DNA of 37,411 bases from an uncultured Oscillospiraceae bacterium (GCA_944385785.1 CALWYO010000054.1:1-37411), one strand, 5' to 3'. Numbered from the stretch's first letter, positions 16,847-25,318 are shown. Notes: a model not told the origin generated them from the sequence alone. Made by a program: numbers and translations.

Positions 16847-17707
16847 ATGGACGAGCTTTTGAGAGCGATATCAGAAGATGGCTTTATCAAACTTACTGTT
16901 GTAAGTCTCAGAAATGCCGTGGAACAGGCGCGGCAAATACACATGACGCTGCCGGTGGTTACCGCCGCCATAGGGCGTACAATGGCGGCGGCCTCAATGC
17001 TGGGAAGCGGTACAAAGGAAGAACAGGGGTCCATAACTGTGAGGATCAACGGCGGAGGGCAGATAGGAAATATTATTGCAGTTGCCGACAATATGGGAAA
17101 TGTAAGAGGATATGTACAGAATCCAGCTGTGGACATTCCGTTACGTAAAGATGGAAAGCTTGACGTGGGGACAGCTGTTGGCACAGACGGTACTCTGACT
17201 GTTATACGAGATTTGGGGTTCGGAGAGCCTGTAAGCGGCAGCGTGCAGCTGGTAAACGGAGAGATTGCACAAGACCTGGCGCAATATCTTGCTGAGAGTG
17301 AGCAGGTGCCAAGCGCATGTGCTCTGGGGGTTCTCCTTAACATAGACCAATCCGTGCTTTGTGCCGGAGGCTATATAGCGCAGCTGATGCCAGGCGCTCC
17401 AGAGAGCACTATCGGGAGATTGGAAGAGAATGTAAGTAAAGTTGGCCCTGTCACATCCTGGCTCAGAGACGGCAGTGTTTCAGATCTGGCTGAGAGCGTA
17501 TTGGAGGGATTCAGCCCGAAAATACTTGAGCGCGATGCAGTCGCATATAAGTGCGATTGCAGTCGGGAACGTGTTATGGGCGCCCTGGCTGGTATAGACA
17601 AGAGCGAAATACAAAAAATACTGGATCAGGACAAAAAAATAGAGGTAAAGTGCCGCTTCTGTGGGAAGACATACAACTTCACATCTGAGGATTTTGTCAA
17701 AGAGTAA
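16847..17707 (+). CDS. hslO: Hsp33 redox-regulated chaperone
   Basis: The 286-residue protein is an Hsp33 holdase, activated when its zinc-bound cysteines are oxidised. The N-terminal domain reads TAAIGRTMAAASMLG and RINGGGQIGNIIAVAD. The redox switch is complete: CxC at 236/238 (CDCS) and CxxC at 269/272 (CRFC). I chose ATG 16847, which has GGAAAGGAG just upstream. A longer frame from 16766 would run back through the terminator and is not needed, because family members begin with a DELLRA-like segment. It ends at a long convergent hairpin. Confidence 0.95.
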   Translation: MDELLRAISEDGFIKLTVVSLRNAVEQARQIHMTLPVVTAAIGRTMAAASMLGSGTKEEQGSITVRINGGGQIGNIIAVADNMGNVRGYVQNPAVDIPLRKDGKLDVGTAVGTDGTLTVIRDLGFGEPVSGSVQLVNGEIAQDLAQYLAESEQVPSACALGVLLNIDQSVLCAGGYIAQLMPGAPESTIGRLEENVSKVGPVTSWLRDGSVSDLAESVLEGFSPKILERDAVAYKCDCSRERVMGALAGIDKSEIQKILDQDKKIEVKCRFCGKTYNFTSEDFVKE

Positions 17708-17715
17708 ATAAATGA

Positions 17716-17766
17716 ATATGGAAAAGCTGCCGAAAATGCAAGAGCGTTTCGGCAGCTTTTCCATAT
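17716..17766. terminator. Bidirectional terminator between hslO and the TIGR04076-HMA gene
   Basis: A 20-bp perfect inverted repeat (17716-17735 with 17747-17766) encloses an 11-base loop. AAAA and TTTT blocks inside the stem give a T-rich side in either direction. It sits between convergent genes. Confidence 0.85.
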
Positions 17767-17805
17767 CTGAAAATTTATATGTTTTTACTTTATATGTGAC
17801 AGTAG

Positions 17806-18351
17806 TCAGTCTATTCTGTCAACAGTATACTGACCGGCACTCTCCACTGCGTCAATGAGCGAGGCGTCGTATATGATTGCGCTTGCTTTGGGATAAACTT
17901 CCGCCCAGCCCTTATCAAGCAGTACCTGCACGTGTTTTACGCCAGGGATAGCTTCAAGGGCGGCGCTGATTTTATCAGCGCATTTTTGACACGACATGCC
18001 CTCTATCCGGACGACTATATAATCCAGCCTTTCAATTTTAAATATGACTGGTCTCGTGCCGTCGTTACAGCAGGCTATCATCATGCGTTCGTCGTTTGTC
18101 CAGCCGCGCATTATGCTGCCGCCCTGGAGGGCAGTATAAATATATCGGCTGATGCAGTCCCAGGCTTCACCGCATTGACTGCCCCGCCCAGTATACCAGA
18201 AGGTGTCTTCGCCGCCGTATCTCTCAAATATGAACTCATCGCCAACATTGTAGAAAGGACATGGGCCTGAGCTGGGATTTGCCAGATACTCATTTTGAAG
18301 ATCTGAAAAGCATTTTTTGTCGATAACAGTTACTCTACACTTGTGCTGCAT
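17806..18351 (-). CDS. TIGR04076 family protein fused to a heavy-metal-associated (HMA) domain
   Basis: The 181-residue product has an N-terminal TIGR04076-type domain (about 1-105). Its features are GPCPFYNVGDEF, AWDCISRYIYTALQGG and MIACCNDGTRPVIFKIERL. A copper-chaperone-like HMA domain follows (about 112-175) with the metal site GMSCQKCADKI. TIGR04076 proteins are small Cys-rich proteins of unknown role; HMA domains carry Cu(I), Zn or similar ions. I start at the ATG at 18351, because the GGGAGGGAG site is 4-5 bases before it; an upstream TTG frame would include that site. It lies 52 bases after the stop of the SLH protein on the same strand. Confidence 0.8.
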   Translation of the reverse strand: MQHKCRVTVIDKKCFSDLQNEYLANPSSGPCPFYNVGDEFIFERYGGEDTFWYTGRGSQCGEAWDCISRYIYTALQGGSIMRGWTNDERMMIACCNDGTRPVIFKIERLDYIVVRIEGMSCQKCADKISAALEAIPGVKHVQVLLDKGWAEVYPKASAIIYDASLIDAVESAGQYTVDRID

Positions 18352-18403
18352 AAAACTCCCTCCCTTTATCAAATATGCCGGTGCGACTAATTTAATGTAT
18401 ATA

Positions 18404-21313
18404 TTACGCTATTTCAAGGGCTGACAGTAACTGGCAAAACCTGACAAGAACTGTTGCAAATTGCGCTCTGGTAGCCGTGCCTTTTGGCAGAAGAAGATTA
18501 TTCTCAACACCCTCCAGTAGACCCGCCTGAACAGCCCAGTTTACAGGTTCAAGGGCATAGGAGTAGATGTCGTCACAGTCTTTAAACATTGACACAGCAG
18601 GCGATACGGATATGTCAATACCCTTATACTTGGCGTATCTGTAAAATATGGCTGCTAACTGCTCTCTTGTAATAGAATCATTTGGCCCGAAAAGCCCTTC
18701 GCCGTAACCGTCTATAATGCCGTTTGAGCTTGCCCAGATGATGGCGTCAAAATAATACCAGTGAGAAGGGACGTCGCTAAAAGGCTGATCGGAGGACACT
18801 GCCGGACTTCCCTCAAGTCTGTATAGGACTGTTACCAACATTCCGCGGCTTGTGGGTGAGCCTGGCGAGAACAGAGTGTCGTCTGTGCCGCTCATAAGAC
18901 CTGAATTGACCACGTACTTCACCGCATCATAGTACCAGCTGTCCTTTGACACATCTTCAAAGTCGATTGCATCTGAGGGTGGTTCCGGCTGCTCTGTGAC
19001 TGGGAGAGATGGAGCTGACGGGGGAGAGACAGGCTCAGATGGTATGACGGGCGGCAGAGTTGGTGTATCGGGAGTATCTACCACAAGGTTACCAACCTGG
19101 TCGAGAGAACCTCCATTGGGAAGTTGAATTATTTTACCCTGGGAGTCTATAACAGCCGAGTCCTTTGGCAGCGTAACGGAATCGCCCAATATGATTGTCT
19201 GGTCTCCATCGGGCAGTGTAACAGTCAATTCTTTATCGGCGCGCTTTATGGATATACTCTCTTCACCGGCAATTTGAAGCTCGGAATCTTCGGAGGATAT
19301 GGATATCATACCGTTATACTCCATATCTGGCATTGAAACAGTACAATCTTTGCTGAGAGATATTGATATTGGGGAGCCGTCTTCAAAGGTTGCTCTGATT
19401 ATACCGCCGGAAGGAATTGAAAATTGTTCTCCGCTGATAATAGGGTCGCCGCTTTCAGGCGGGATGAGATTTAGCTTTACGCTGCCGACTTGTTCGCTGG
19501 AAGTCAGAATACTGATTGAACCGTCAGCCTGATACATGATGTTATCTCCAAGAATTTTGGGGACGCCTTCTTCAACAGTGACGGAGCCGGAGGAGAGAAG
19601 CGTCTGACTTGCGCCGTCGGAGTATACTATGGAAGTTTCGGCGGGCAGACCTGTGAGCAGAGCGGCGGGAGTCATATGTACTGCGTCAAATGATAATGAA
19701 TCCGGCGGCGTGATGCTTAACTGCACAGCGCCAGAACTGTCCTGGCAATAGATATAAGATTTGTATGCATCCAATGTCAGCATCACGCCGTCAGTTCCGG
19801 TGATATCCATGCCACCGGAACTGATAAACTTTCCACCACTTGGCAGAAAAACTATGGAGCCGTCCGGCATCTCAAGACTGCTGGCTGAAGGCAGCGTACA
19901 GGAGCTTTCGTCGGATGTGAACTGGTAAACGTATTCAGGGAATACAGTAACAGATGTTATTTCTGAAGGTATAGTAGCGTCCGAATTGTGGATGTAACTG
20001 CCTCCGGATATAACTATGGATCCCTCTTTGCCAAAGCGGGGCAGAGGAGAACTGTCGAGGGATGTGACTATCACACCGCTTATTTCAGCAGCGCCAGAGG
20101 GAATTGACACTCCATTGATGGATATGCTGTCACCGCCTGAGTTTTTTATGAGTCCGTCATTCGTAATTGTGAGAGAACAGGTCTGCTTGCCGCGCAGATC
20201 CAGTGACAGTACGGAATCCTGAGGGACGGTCAGATTGCCTTTTAGATCTGAGCCATCATGTACAGTTAGAGATGTGTCGCCTGAGATGAAAGAGTCGGCA
20301 GACATAACAGGTTCACCATCTATAAATTCAAAAGCGATAGAGTCGAGATTGTCGCCTACAAAAAGTACGCCGCTTGTCTGGGCCGATTCGGGAAACTGGA
20401 CGTCTCTGTTGACAAGGATGACAGGATTACCTGGACCGTCAGCTCCTTCAGTAGAAAATTTGTAGCTGCCGGAGGCATGGCCGATGGGCACTGCCTCGGA
20501 AGTGGAGGCAGACACTATACCGCCGGATATTGTTATAGAACCTTCAGCTGAAGATAATGGACTTCCGATGGCCGGCAAGGTCCGCCCAGAGGCGCTGACG
20601 CGGCCGCCTGTTATATCAATATCTGTAGAGCCAATGCCGCCTTCACCTTCAACAGTGACGGAACCGCCGGAAATTGTGATGGAACCTCCGTCTGCTGTTC
20701 CTCGCATCTGGTTGTGTCCTCCGCCGATAGCAAGGCGCCTGCTGCTTATGATTATATTTCCTCCTGATATATCCAAAACGCCGCAGGCTTCTCCCTCTTT
20801 GGGTCCATTTGCTCCTTTTCCTCCTACTCCGGCGCCGTTGACAGATGATATGTCGAGACTGCCGCAGCTATCGGTACATATATGGTCTGGAGAGGCCTCC
20901 TGGCAGCTGATGGTAAGAGAGGCGCCGCTGGGCAGGTTAATACCGGCGAAGATATTGCCGGCAGCAGATAATGAGTTGCGGCTGTTTGGACTGAGCACAA
21001 TCAGGGCGTCAACGCCCGTGGCAATGCCTATTGGGGAACTGGTTGACGTCTGTATATCTACACCGTCAAGTGTAATGGTGGAGTCGCCCCTTATCAGAAT
21101 AGACTGGTCTGTCTGCGCGGCTGTGCTTATTATAAACTCACCGGATTTAATCTCAAGCTGATTTTGATCCGCGTCAAATATGTATTCGCCGCTGCCTGAT
21201 ACAATAAAATCGCCCGCAGTTTGCTTATCGTAAATGGCAAACGCGGGCAAAGAGGCAGATAATAGAATAGATAATGACAGACAGAATACCGCGACTTTAC
21301 TTTTAATACTCAT
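18404..21313 (-). CDS. Large SLH-anchored surface protein with repetitive beta-helix-like region
   Basis: The 969-residue protein has a Sec signal peptide (about 1-26, ending LPAFA). A long Gly/Ser/Thr-rich stretch follows with many GSITISGGxV-type repeats. This resembles the carbohydrate-binding (Cthe_2159-like) beta-helix proteins of clostridia. A Pro-rich linker lies near 760-790, and three SLH domains near 795-965. The SLH domains show the usual hallmarks TSRGMLVTVLYR, ITREQLAAIFYR and ATRAQFATVLVR. SLH domains bind pyruvylated wall polysaccharide, so the protein sits on the cell surface. The passenger function (polysaccharide binding, adhesion or structure) is inferred. A GGGGAG ribosome site precedes the ATG. 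Confidence 0.9.
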   Translation of the reverse strand: MSIKSKVAVFCLSLSILLSASLPAFAIYDKQTAGDFIVSGSGEYIFDADQNQLEIKSGEFIISTAAQTDQSILIRGDSTITLDGVDIQTSTSSPIGIATGVDALIVLSPNSRNSLSAAGNIFAGINLPSGASLTISCQEASPDHICTDSCGSLDISSVNGAGVGGKGANGPKEGEACGVLDISGGNIIISSRRLAIGGGHNQMRGTADGGSITISGGSVTVEGEGGIGSTDIDITGGRVSASGRTLPAIGSPLSSAEGSITISGGIVSASTSEAVPIGHASGSYKFSTEGADGPGNPVILVNRDVQFPESAQTSGVLFVGDNLDSIAFEFIDGEPVMSADSFISGDTSLTVHDGSDLKGNLTVPQDSVLSLDLRGKQTCSLTITNDGLIKNSGGDSISINGVSIPSGAAEISGVIVTSLDSSPLPRFGKEGSIVISGGSYIHNSDATIPSEITSVTVFPEYVYQFTSDESSCTLPSASSLEMPDGSIVFLPSGGKFISSGGMDITGTDGVMLTLDAYKSYIYCQDSSGAVQLSITPPDSLSFDAVHMTPAALLTGLPAETSIVYSDGASQTLLSSGSVTVEEGVPKILGDNIMYQADGSISILTSSEQVGSVKLNLIPPESGDPIISGEQFSIPSGGIIRATFEDGSPISISLSKDCTVSMPDMEYNGMISISSEDSELQIAGEESISIKRADKELTVTLPDGDQTIILGDSVTLPKDSAVIDSQGKIIQLPNGGSLDQVGNLVVDTPDTPTLPPVIPSEPVSPPSAPSLPVTEQPEPPSDAIDFEDVSKDSWYYDAVKYVVNSGLMSGTDDTLFSPGSPTSRGMLVTVLYRLEGSPAVSSDQPFSDVPSHWYYFDAIIWASSNGIIDGYGEGLFGPNDSITREQLAAIFYRYAKYKGIDISVSPAVSMFKDCDDIYSYALEPVNWAVQAGLLEGVENNLLLPKGTATRAQFATVLVRFCQLLSALEIA

Positions 21314-21699
21314 TATTGTAGCTCCCCATTCATTTTTTATTTCTAACCCATGTCTGAGTTATTGACTCAATAAGAGTAAAAGAGGCAATGCAGAGAGAAC
21401 GTATGTATGACTGATACTGAAGGATTCCATTTAAAGAAGAAATGTACAAAATTTCAATAATATAGTATCATATTTTTGTCGAAATAGCAAAGAAAAAAAT
21501 AGAATAAAGTCGAAATTTCTGTTAAAGATACAGTAAAATATTTAATTAAGAAGGATATTAGCGAAAAGTAGCTGTTTTATGATGTAGAAGAATGAAAATT
21601 GTAACATTATTTTGTTGTGAAAGGCAGATTGAAATTTTGAATTAATAGGTCAAAACGACTAAATTTAACTGAAAACTGTAATTGAGCTTAACATTGACC
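21314..21699. other. AT-rich divergent intergenic region
   Basis: These 386 bases separate the SLH gene (minus) from the MBL-fold gene (plus). They are clearly AT-rich and hold no credible ORF. The only strong structure I see is the 15-base palindrome at 21359-21373. No convincing -35/-10 pair for the SLH gene was found by eye. Confidence 0.6.
21359..21373. promoter_or_regulatory. 15-base perfect palindrome upstream of the SLH gene
   Basis: TTATTGACTCAATAA is a 7-1-7 perfect palindrome whose near edge is 46 bases from the SLH start codon. Its size and symmetry suit a dimeric repressor site, but no copy was seen elsewhere in the window. Confidence 0.45.
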
Positions 21700-21727
21700 T
21701 TGCACACTGTGCAAAATGTGGTATACT
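21700..21727 (+). promoter_or_regulatory. Upstream promoter of the MBL-fold gene with overlapping palindromic operator
   Basis: TTGCAC (21700-21705) and an extended -10 TGGTATACT (-10 at 21722-21727) are 16 bases apart. The palindrome TTGCACACTGTGCAA (21700-21714, 7-1-7, perfect) covers the -35 and part of the spacer, the classic place for a repressor. Confidence 0.65.
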
Positions 21728-21756
21728 AAAAAAAGATAGAAAACATACTTTTAAAA

Positions 21757-21774
21757 TTTAGTGTTCTAACTAAA
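21757..21774. promoter_or_regulatory. Inverted repeat in the MBL leader
   Basis: TTTAGT and ACTAAA flank six bases (GTTCTA). The outer TTAGT...ACTAA arms recall operators of XylR-type ROK repressors, and a ROK gene follows the MBL gene. The match is short, so this is only a suggestion. Confidence 0.4.
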
Positions 21775-21790
21775 CTGTCGTATAAGTCAG

Positions 21791-21818
21791 TTGACGAATA
21801 TATAAAACCTGATAATAT
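21791..21818 (+). promoter_or_regulatory. Second, proximal promoter of the MBL-fold gene
   Basis: TTGACG (21791-21796), a 16-base spacer and TAATAT (21813-21818) would give a leader of about 52 bases. The upstream promoter would give about 143. Confidence 0.55.
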
Positions 21819-21876
21819 GGGTATAACCCCATTATTATTATAATAATTAGAGCTAAATTTGAAGGAGGTATTTTTA

Positions 21877-22695
21877 ATGTACGATGGTAATCCAAATGTC
21901 GACGAAAACGGCTATATTTATGCTAAGTGGAAGATTGCGCCTAACACATACATAATAGGATATCACGGGACGATGTATGCATATCTGTTCATAGGAACTG
22001 AAAAGGCATTGCTTATAGATACTTTCTATGGATATGGCGATTTGAGAAAATTTGTTGAGGATTTAGCGGGGATGCCAGTAATGGTAGCCAACACTCACGG
22101 ACACTTTGACCATACTGGCGGCAACGCTTTCTGGGAGCATGTTTACATCAGCGCAGAGGGCCAGAAGGATATGAAGAATACCTTTGGCGAGGAACATCAG
22201 AAGAGATTTGAGGCAATGCCGCATCCGGACTACACTGCCACCACCATTGGCGACGGTTATATCTTTGATCTGGGCGGCAGGACTGTTGAAGTTATTGACA
22301 TACCATGCCATCACGCAGGAAGTGTTGCATTCCTGGACAGCCAGACGGGATTTTTGTGCACAGGCGACGAATTAGAGCCAGGACAGGTGCTTTTAGGAGC
22401 AGGCGGACCGGATAAGATAGCCAGGCATAAGGCGAATATGGAAAAACTCTATAAGAGAATAGACGAGATTAAATATGTCTGCCCAGCCCACAATGGAAGT
22501 CCTTGCGACCCTGAACTGATATCTGACTATATTGAGCTTGATACGCGTATTCTGAATGGAACTGCCCAGATTATGCCTAATACGGCGGGGTTCGGATATG
22601 GACCAAAGCCCAGGAAATTCCGTCCTGATGATCCGGATCAGGTTCGCGCCCAATATGGCGGTGCCTCGATTTGCTACGCACCTTGGGATAAGTAA
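21877..22695 (+). CDS. MBL-fold metallo-hydrolase
   Basis: The 272-residue protein is a metallo-beta-lactamase-fold hydrolase of the glyoxalase II/lactonase type. All metal ligands are present: HGHFDH (His74, His76, Asp78, His79), HHAGS, CTGDE and CPAHNGS. It lacks a signal peptide and should be cytosolic. I start at ATG 21877 because GAAGGAGGT lies 7-8 bases before it; an in-frame TTG at 21859 would include the ribosome site. The gene is followed by a terminator and then a ROK repressor on the same strand, near a sugar operon. A role on a sugar-derived ester, lactone or thioester is possible but unproven. Confidence 0.9.
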   Translation: MYDGNPNVDENGYIYAKWKIAPNTYIIGYHGTMYAYLFIGTEKALLIDTFYGYGDLRKFVEDLAGMPVMVANTHGHFDHTGGNAFWEHVYISAEGQKDMKNTFGEEHQKRFEAMPHPDYTATTIGDGYIFDLGGRTVEVIDIPCHHAGSVAFLDSQTGFLCTGDELEPGQVLLGAGGPDKIARHKANMEKLYKRIDEIKYVCPAHNGSPCDPELISDYIELDTRILNGTAQIMPNTAGFGYGPKPRKFRPDDPDQVRAQYGGASICYAPWDK

Positions 22696-22703
22696 TTTTG
22701 CCG

Positions 22704-22745
22704 GCAGTCCCCGCGGCAAATCTACGCGGGGACTGCTTGATTTAA
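22704..22745 (+). terminator. Terminator after the MBL-fold gene
   Basis: A GC-rich 12-bp perfect stem (22704-22715 with 22725-22736) lies eight bases after the stop. The tail is only moderately T-rich. Confidence 0.65.
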
Positions 22746-22762
22746 AAGTTGCCTTAAGTGTA

Positions 22763-22812
22763 TTGACATAGTTTAATGCCATATGAAAATAATATTAGTA
22801 TTATATTTTCAT
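22763..22812 (+). promoter_or_regulatory. Control region of the ROK gene with inverted repeat
   Basis: A perfect TTGACA (22763-22768) is followed by an AT-rich inverted repeat, ATGAAAATA (22783-22791) and TATTTTCAT (22804-22812), 12 bases apart. The -10 is unclear: TAATAT at 22790 would be 21 bases away. The repeat lies where an autoregulating repressor would bind. Confidence 0.45.
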
Positions 22813-22884
22813 GCGGTATTCAGCTAACAAAAAAATTTATTAGGCGGAGCGCCGCCTGATAATAGATATGGACAGGTGAGCGCG

Positions 22885-24138
22885 ATGACTGATTTTGCAG
22901 CTGTAAAGCAAACGGGCGATAAGCCGAGAAATATTAAAAGCAATAATCAAAAGCTGGTATTGACGCTTCTGAGACAGAGCGGAGTTATGTCCTTAAGCGA
23001 GATAGCAGAGATGGTAAAACTCAGTAAGACGACTGTAGCCAAGATTGTAAATACGCTTGTCAATAAAGGATATGTTGTTTCGGTAGGTAAAGGTTCCTCT
23101 ACTGAAGAGGGAGGAAAACGTCCGGAACTGTTTACCTTTAATGTGACCTGTGCATTTACTATTGCGCTGCAAAACCGCCATGGCAACTTGCGTGGGGTTT
23201 TGATGGATTTAGCGTCACATGTTCTTTTTGAGAATCAATGTGATTGTTCGCCAGATATCGGATATGAGGATTATGTTTCCGCGTCTGCCGGTCTTATAGA
23301 AGGACTTCTTGCAGAAAGCAATATATCACCGGAGAAAGTGTGCGGAATCGTATTGGGATGCGATGGAATTGTTGACCCCGTACGTGGCATTTTGAGGTTC
23401 TCAATACACCGCAAGTGGGAAAATAATATGCCAATTGCGGCTGATCTCAAGAGTCAATTAGGTCTGGATATACCGATATTTGTAGATAACTCCTGCCGGT
23501 TTTACGGATATGCAGAGCTTGAGAAAAAGGAGACATATGCATCTGGCAGCTCAATAACGATCTTTACCTCGTATTCTACTGGCGGGTGTATTCTATTCAA
23601 AGGCCAGATGCTACACGGAGAAAACGGCTTTATGGGTGAGTATGGCCACATAATTGTGGAACCAGACTCAAAGATAAGATGCTCCTGTGGAGGATACGGT
23701 TGCTTCGAGACAGTTGTCTCTCCTGAGGCACTAATCAACGCAGCGTATGAAGCGTATAAAGAACATCCTGAGTCATCTATTTATGAGAAGGCACAGCAGG
23801 GAAAGCTTGAGTATATTGACATATTCAATGCGGCGAATCAGGGCGATTCATTTTCCTGTGCCCAGATGGACCGAATTGCCAGATATTTTGCAATTCTTAT
23901 CCACAATATTACTCTTCTCCATGATCCGCAGAATGTCATCATTGAGGGAGTATATACTGAAGCAGGCGACTATTTTTTATCTTCCATACGCCGTGCGTTG
24001 AATAATATGCCGTTTTATAAGATTAAACGCAATTTGAACATTACTTTTTCTACGCTGGATCCGGAAAATGCCTTCTTGTCAGGGGCGTCCAGGTATGCCG
24101 CAGATACCTATTTTGACAATGAAGAATTGTACATTTGA
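22885..24138 (+). CDS. ROK-family transcriptional repressor (XylR/NagC type)
   Basis: The 417-residue protein has an N-terminal winged helix (about 20-80: SLSEIAEMVKLSKTTVAKIV, then the wing GKRPELF) and a C-terminal ROK sugar-binding fold. The ROK zinc motif is complete, with GEYGHI and CSCGGYGCFE. The kinase residues are not: the DxGxT phosphate loop is replaced by a QNRHG segment, and the usual ND catalytic pair reads DNSC. So it should sense a sugar rather than phosphorylate it. I start at ATG 22885 with AGGTGA 5 bases upstream. It faces the convergent sugar operon and probably controls it and the MBL gene (inference). Confidence 0.9.
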   Translation: MTDFAAVKQTGDKPRNIKSNNQKLVLTLLRQSGVMSLSEIAEMVKLSKTTVAKIVNTLVNKGYVVSVGKGSSTEEGGKRPELFTFNVTCAFTIALQNRHGNLRGVLMDLASHVLFENQCDCSPDIGYEDYVSASAGLIEGLLAESNISPEKVCGIVLGCDGIVDPVRGILRFSIHRKWENNMPIAADLKSQLGLDIPIFVDNSCRFYGYAELEKKETYASGSSITIFTSYSTGGCILFKGQMLHGENGFMGEYGHIIVEPDSKIRCSCGGYGCFETVVSPEALINAAYEAYKEHPESSIYEKAQQGKLEYIDIFNAANQGDSFSCAQMDRIARYFAILIHNITLLHDPQNVIIEGVYTEAGDYFLSSIRRALNNMPFYKIKRNLNITFSTLDPENAFLSGASRYAADTYFDNEELYI

Positions 24139-24148
24139 GTATCACACT

Positions 24149-24190
24149 AAAAATACCGCTGCAAGGCTATTTGCCTGCAGCGGTATTTTT
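24149..24190. terminator. Bidirectional terminator between the ROK gene and the epimerase gene
   Basis: A 15-bp perfect stem (24149-24163 with 24176-24190) has A5 on one side and T5 on the other, so it can stop transcription both ways between these convergent genes. Confidence 0.88.
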
Positions 24191-24222
24191 TAATCTGTTT
24201 TTAAAGGTAATTAATACTTAAG

Positions 24223-25287
24223 TTACTTTTTGTCAGGTAAAACTCCAAAACAAAATGCAGTCCTCGAGTTATAAGACGCCCCGCCCTTGTATATTGGATT
24301 CGGAAAATGACTGAAATTCACAGCATTTGGATAGTTTTGAGTTTCAAAACAGAATGCATGGTGCTTTCCATAGATGGCTCCGTCCTTAGAAGGGGGGATG
24401 ACCTTGGGAACATTGTTCATTGTGTAAAACTGCATACCAGGCTGATCTGTGCAGACAGTCAATGTGCGGCAAGACACGGGGTCATAAGCAAAAGCCGCCT
24501 GGCGGTATCCCCGTTCGCGTATGCAGAAGTTGTGATCGTATCCACCGAAAGCAATCAATTGCGGATCAGAGGAGATAAAGCCGTCGCCAATGCGTCTGTC
24601 GTCGGTAAAATCAAAATCAGTACCTTTTACTGGGCGTATTTCACCTGTGGGAGCACAGGTTTTGTCGTTGGGAGTAAAGAAATCGCAGTTCAAACGGACT
24701 ATCTGGTCGTCTATTACGCCGCTGTTATGTCCTTTGAGATTAAAATAGCAGTGATTAGTTATGGAAACTGGGGTGTCTTCGGTGGGAGTAAAGTTATAGT
24801 CCAATATAAGCTGATGATCCTCAGTGAAGGTGTAAGTCAGATCAAGGGTAAGCGTGCCGGGATATCCGCCGCGCCCATCATCAAAGTGACGCAAAGTTAC
24901 CCAGGCTCTGTCCTGACAGGAGCCGGAATCCACATAGTCAAAAATAAACGCCGAATAATTTCCACTGCCGCCGTGCATGGCGTTCCCATCAGCGCCTTTT
25001 TCAAGCTGGTATGTCTTACCGTTAATAGTAAAACTGCCTCCGACTATTCTGTTGGCATATCTTCCGATAATAATGGCGCAGGCCATTCCGTGGGGAGAGT
25101 ATTTATCTATGGAGTCCTGACCCAATACTACATCTCCCAAAATTCCATTTTTATCTGGAACGTGGACTGAGTGAATAATCCCGCCGTAAGTTATGATCTC
25201 AGCATACGCGCCGTCAGACGCCTCCATGTGAAATAAATCTATATCTTGTCCGTTTAAAGAGCCAAAATTTTTAGTAGTCAATTTCAT
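24223..25287 (-). CDS. Aldose 1-epimerase (mutarotase, GalM family)
   Basis: The 354-residue enzyme interconverts alpha and beta anomers of an aldose. Family features are IITYGGIIHSVHVPDK, the substrate-binding GRYANRI, the catalytic His in TNHCYFNLKGH (near 178), and the catalytic Glu in CFETQNYPNAVN (near 316). The length is normal. It is the last gene of the six-gene operon and lies 80 bases after the AllA-like gene, with a hairpin in between. In such an operon it would supply the correct anomer to the isomerase. The sugar cannot be told: GalM homologues act on glucose, galactose and, as YihR, sulfoquinovose. Confidence 0.93.
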   Translation of the reverse strand: MKLTTKNFGSLNGQDIDLFHMEASDGAYAEIITYGGIIHSVHVPDKNGILGDVVLGQDSIDKYSPHGMACAIIIGRYANRIVGGSFTINGKTYQLEKGADGNAMHGGSGNYSAFIFDYVDSGSCQDRAWVTLRHFDDGRGGYPGTLTLDLTYTFTEDHQLILDYNFTPTEDTPVSITNHCYFNLKGHNSGVIDDQIVRLNCDFFTPNDKTCAPTGEIRPVKGTDFDFTDDRRIGDGFISSDPQLIAFGGYDHNFCIRERGYRQAAFAYDPVSCRTLTVCTDQPGMQFYTMNNVPKVIPPSKDGAIYGKHHAFCFETQNYPNAVNFSHFPNPIYKGGASYNSRTAFCFGVLPDKK

Positions 25288-25318
25288 GTGCCTGACTCAT
25301 CCTTTTCTTTATAGCATA

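Noticed and set aside
20484..21161. 225-codon plus-strand frame rich in Pro
   Set aside because: It is the mirror of the repetitive Gly/Ser-rich part of the SLH protein; the Pro-rich pattern is a by-product of the repeats.
21694..21727. TTGACC at 21694-21699 as -35 of the distal MBL promoter
   Set aside because: The spacing to TATACT is 22 bases; TTGCAC, six bases on, gives 16 bases and an extended -10.
24307..25170. 287-codon plus-strand frame opposite the aldose epimerase
   Set aside because: The epimerase frame has clear catalytic motifs; this one has none.
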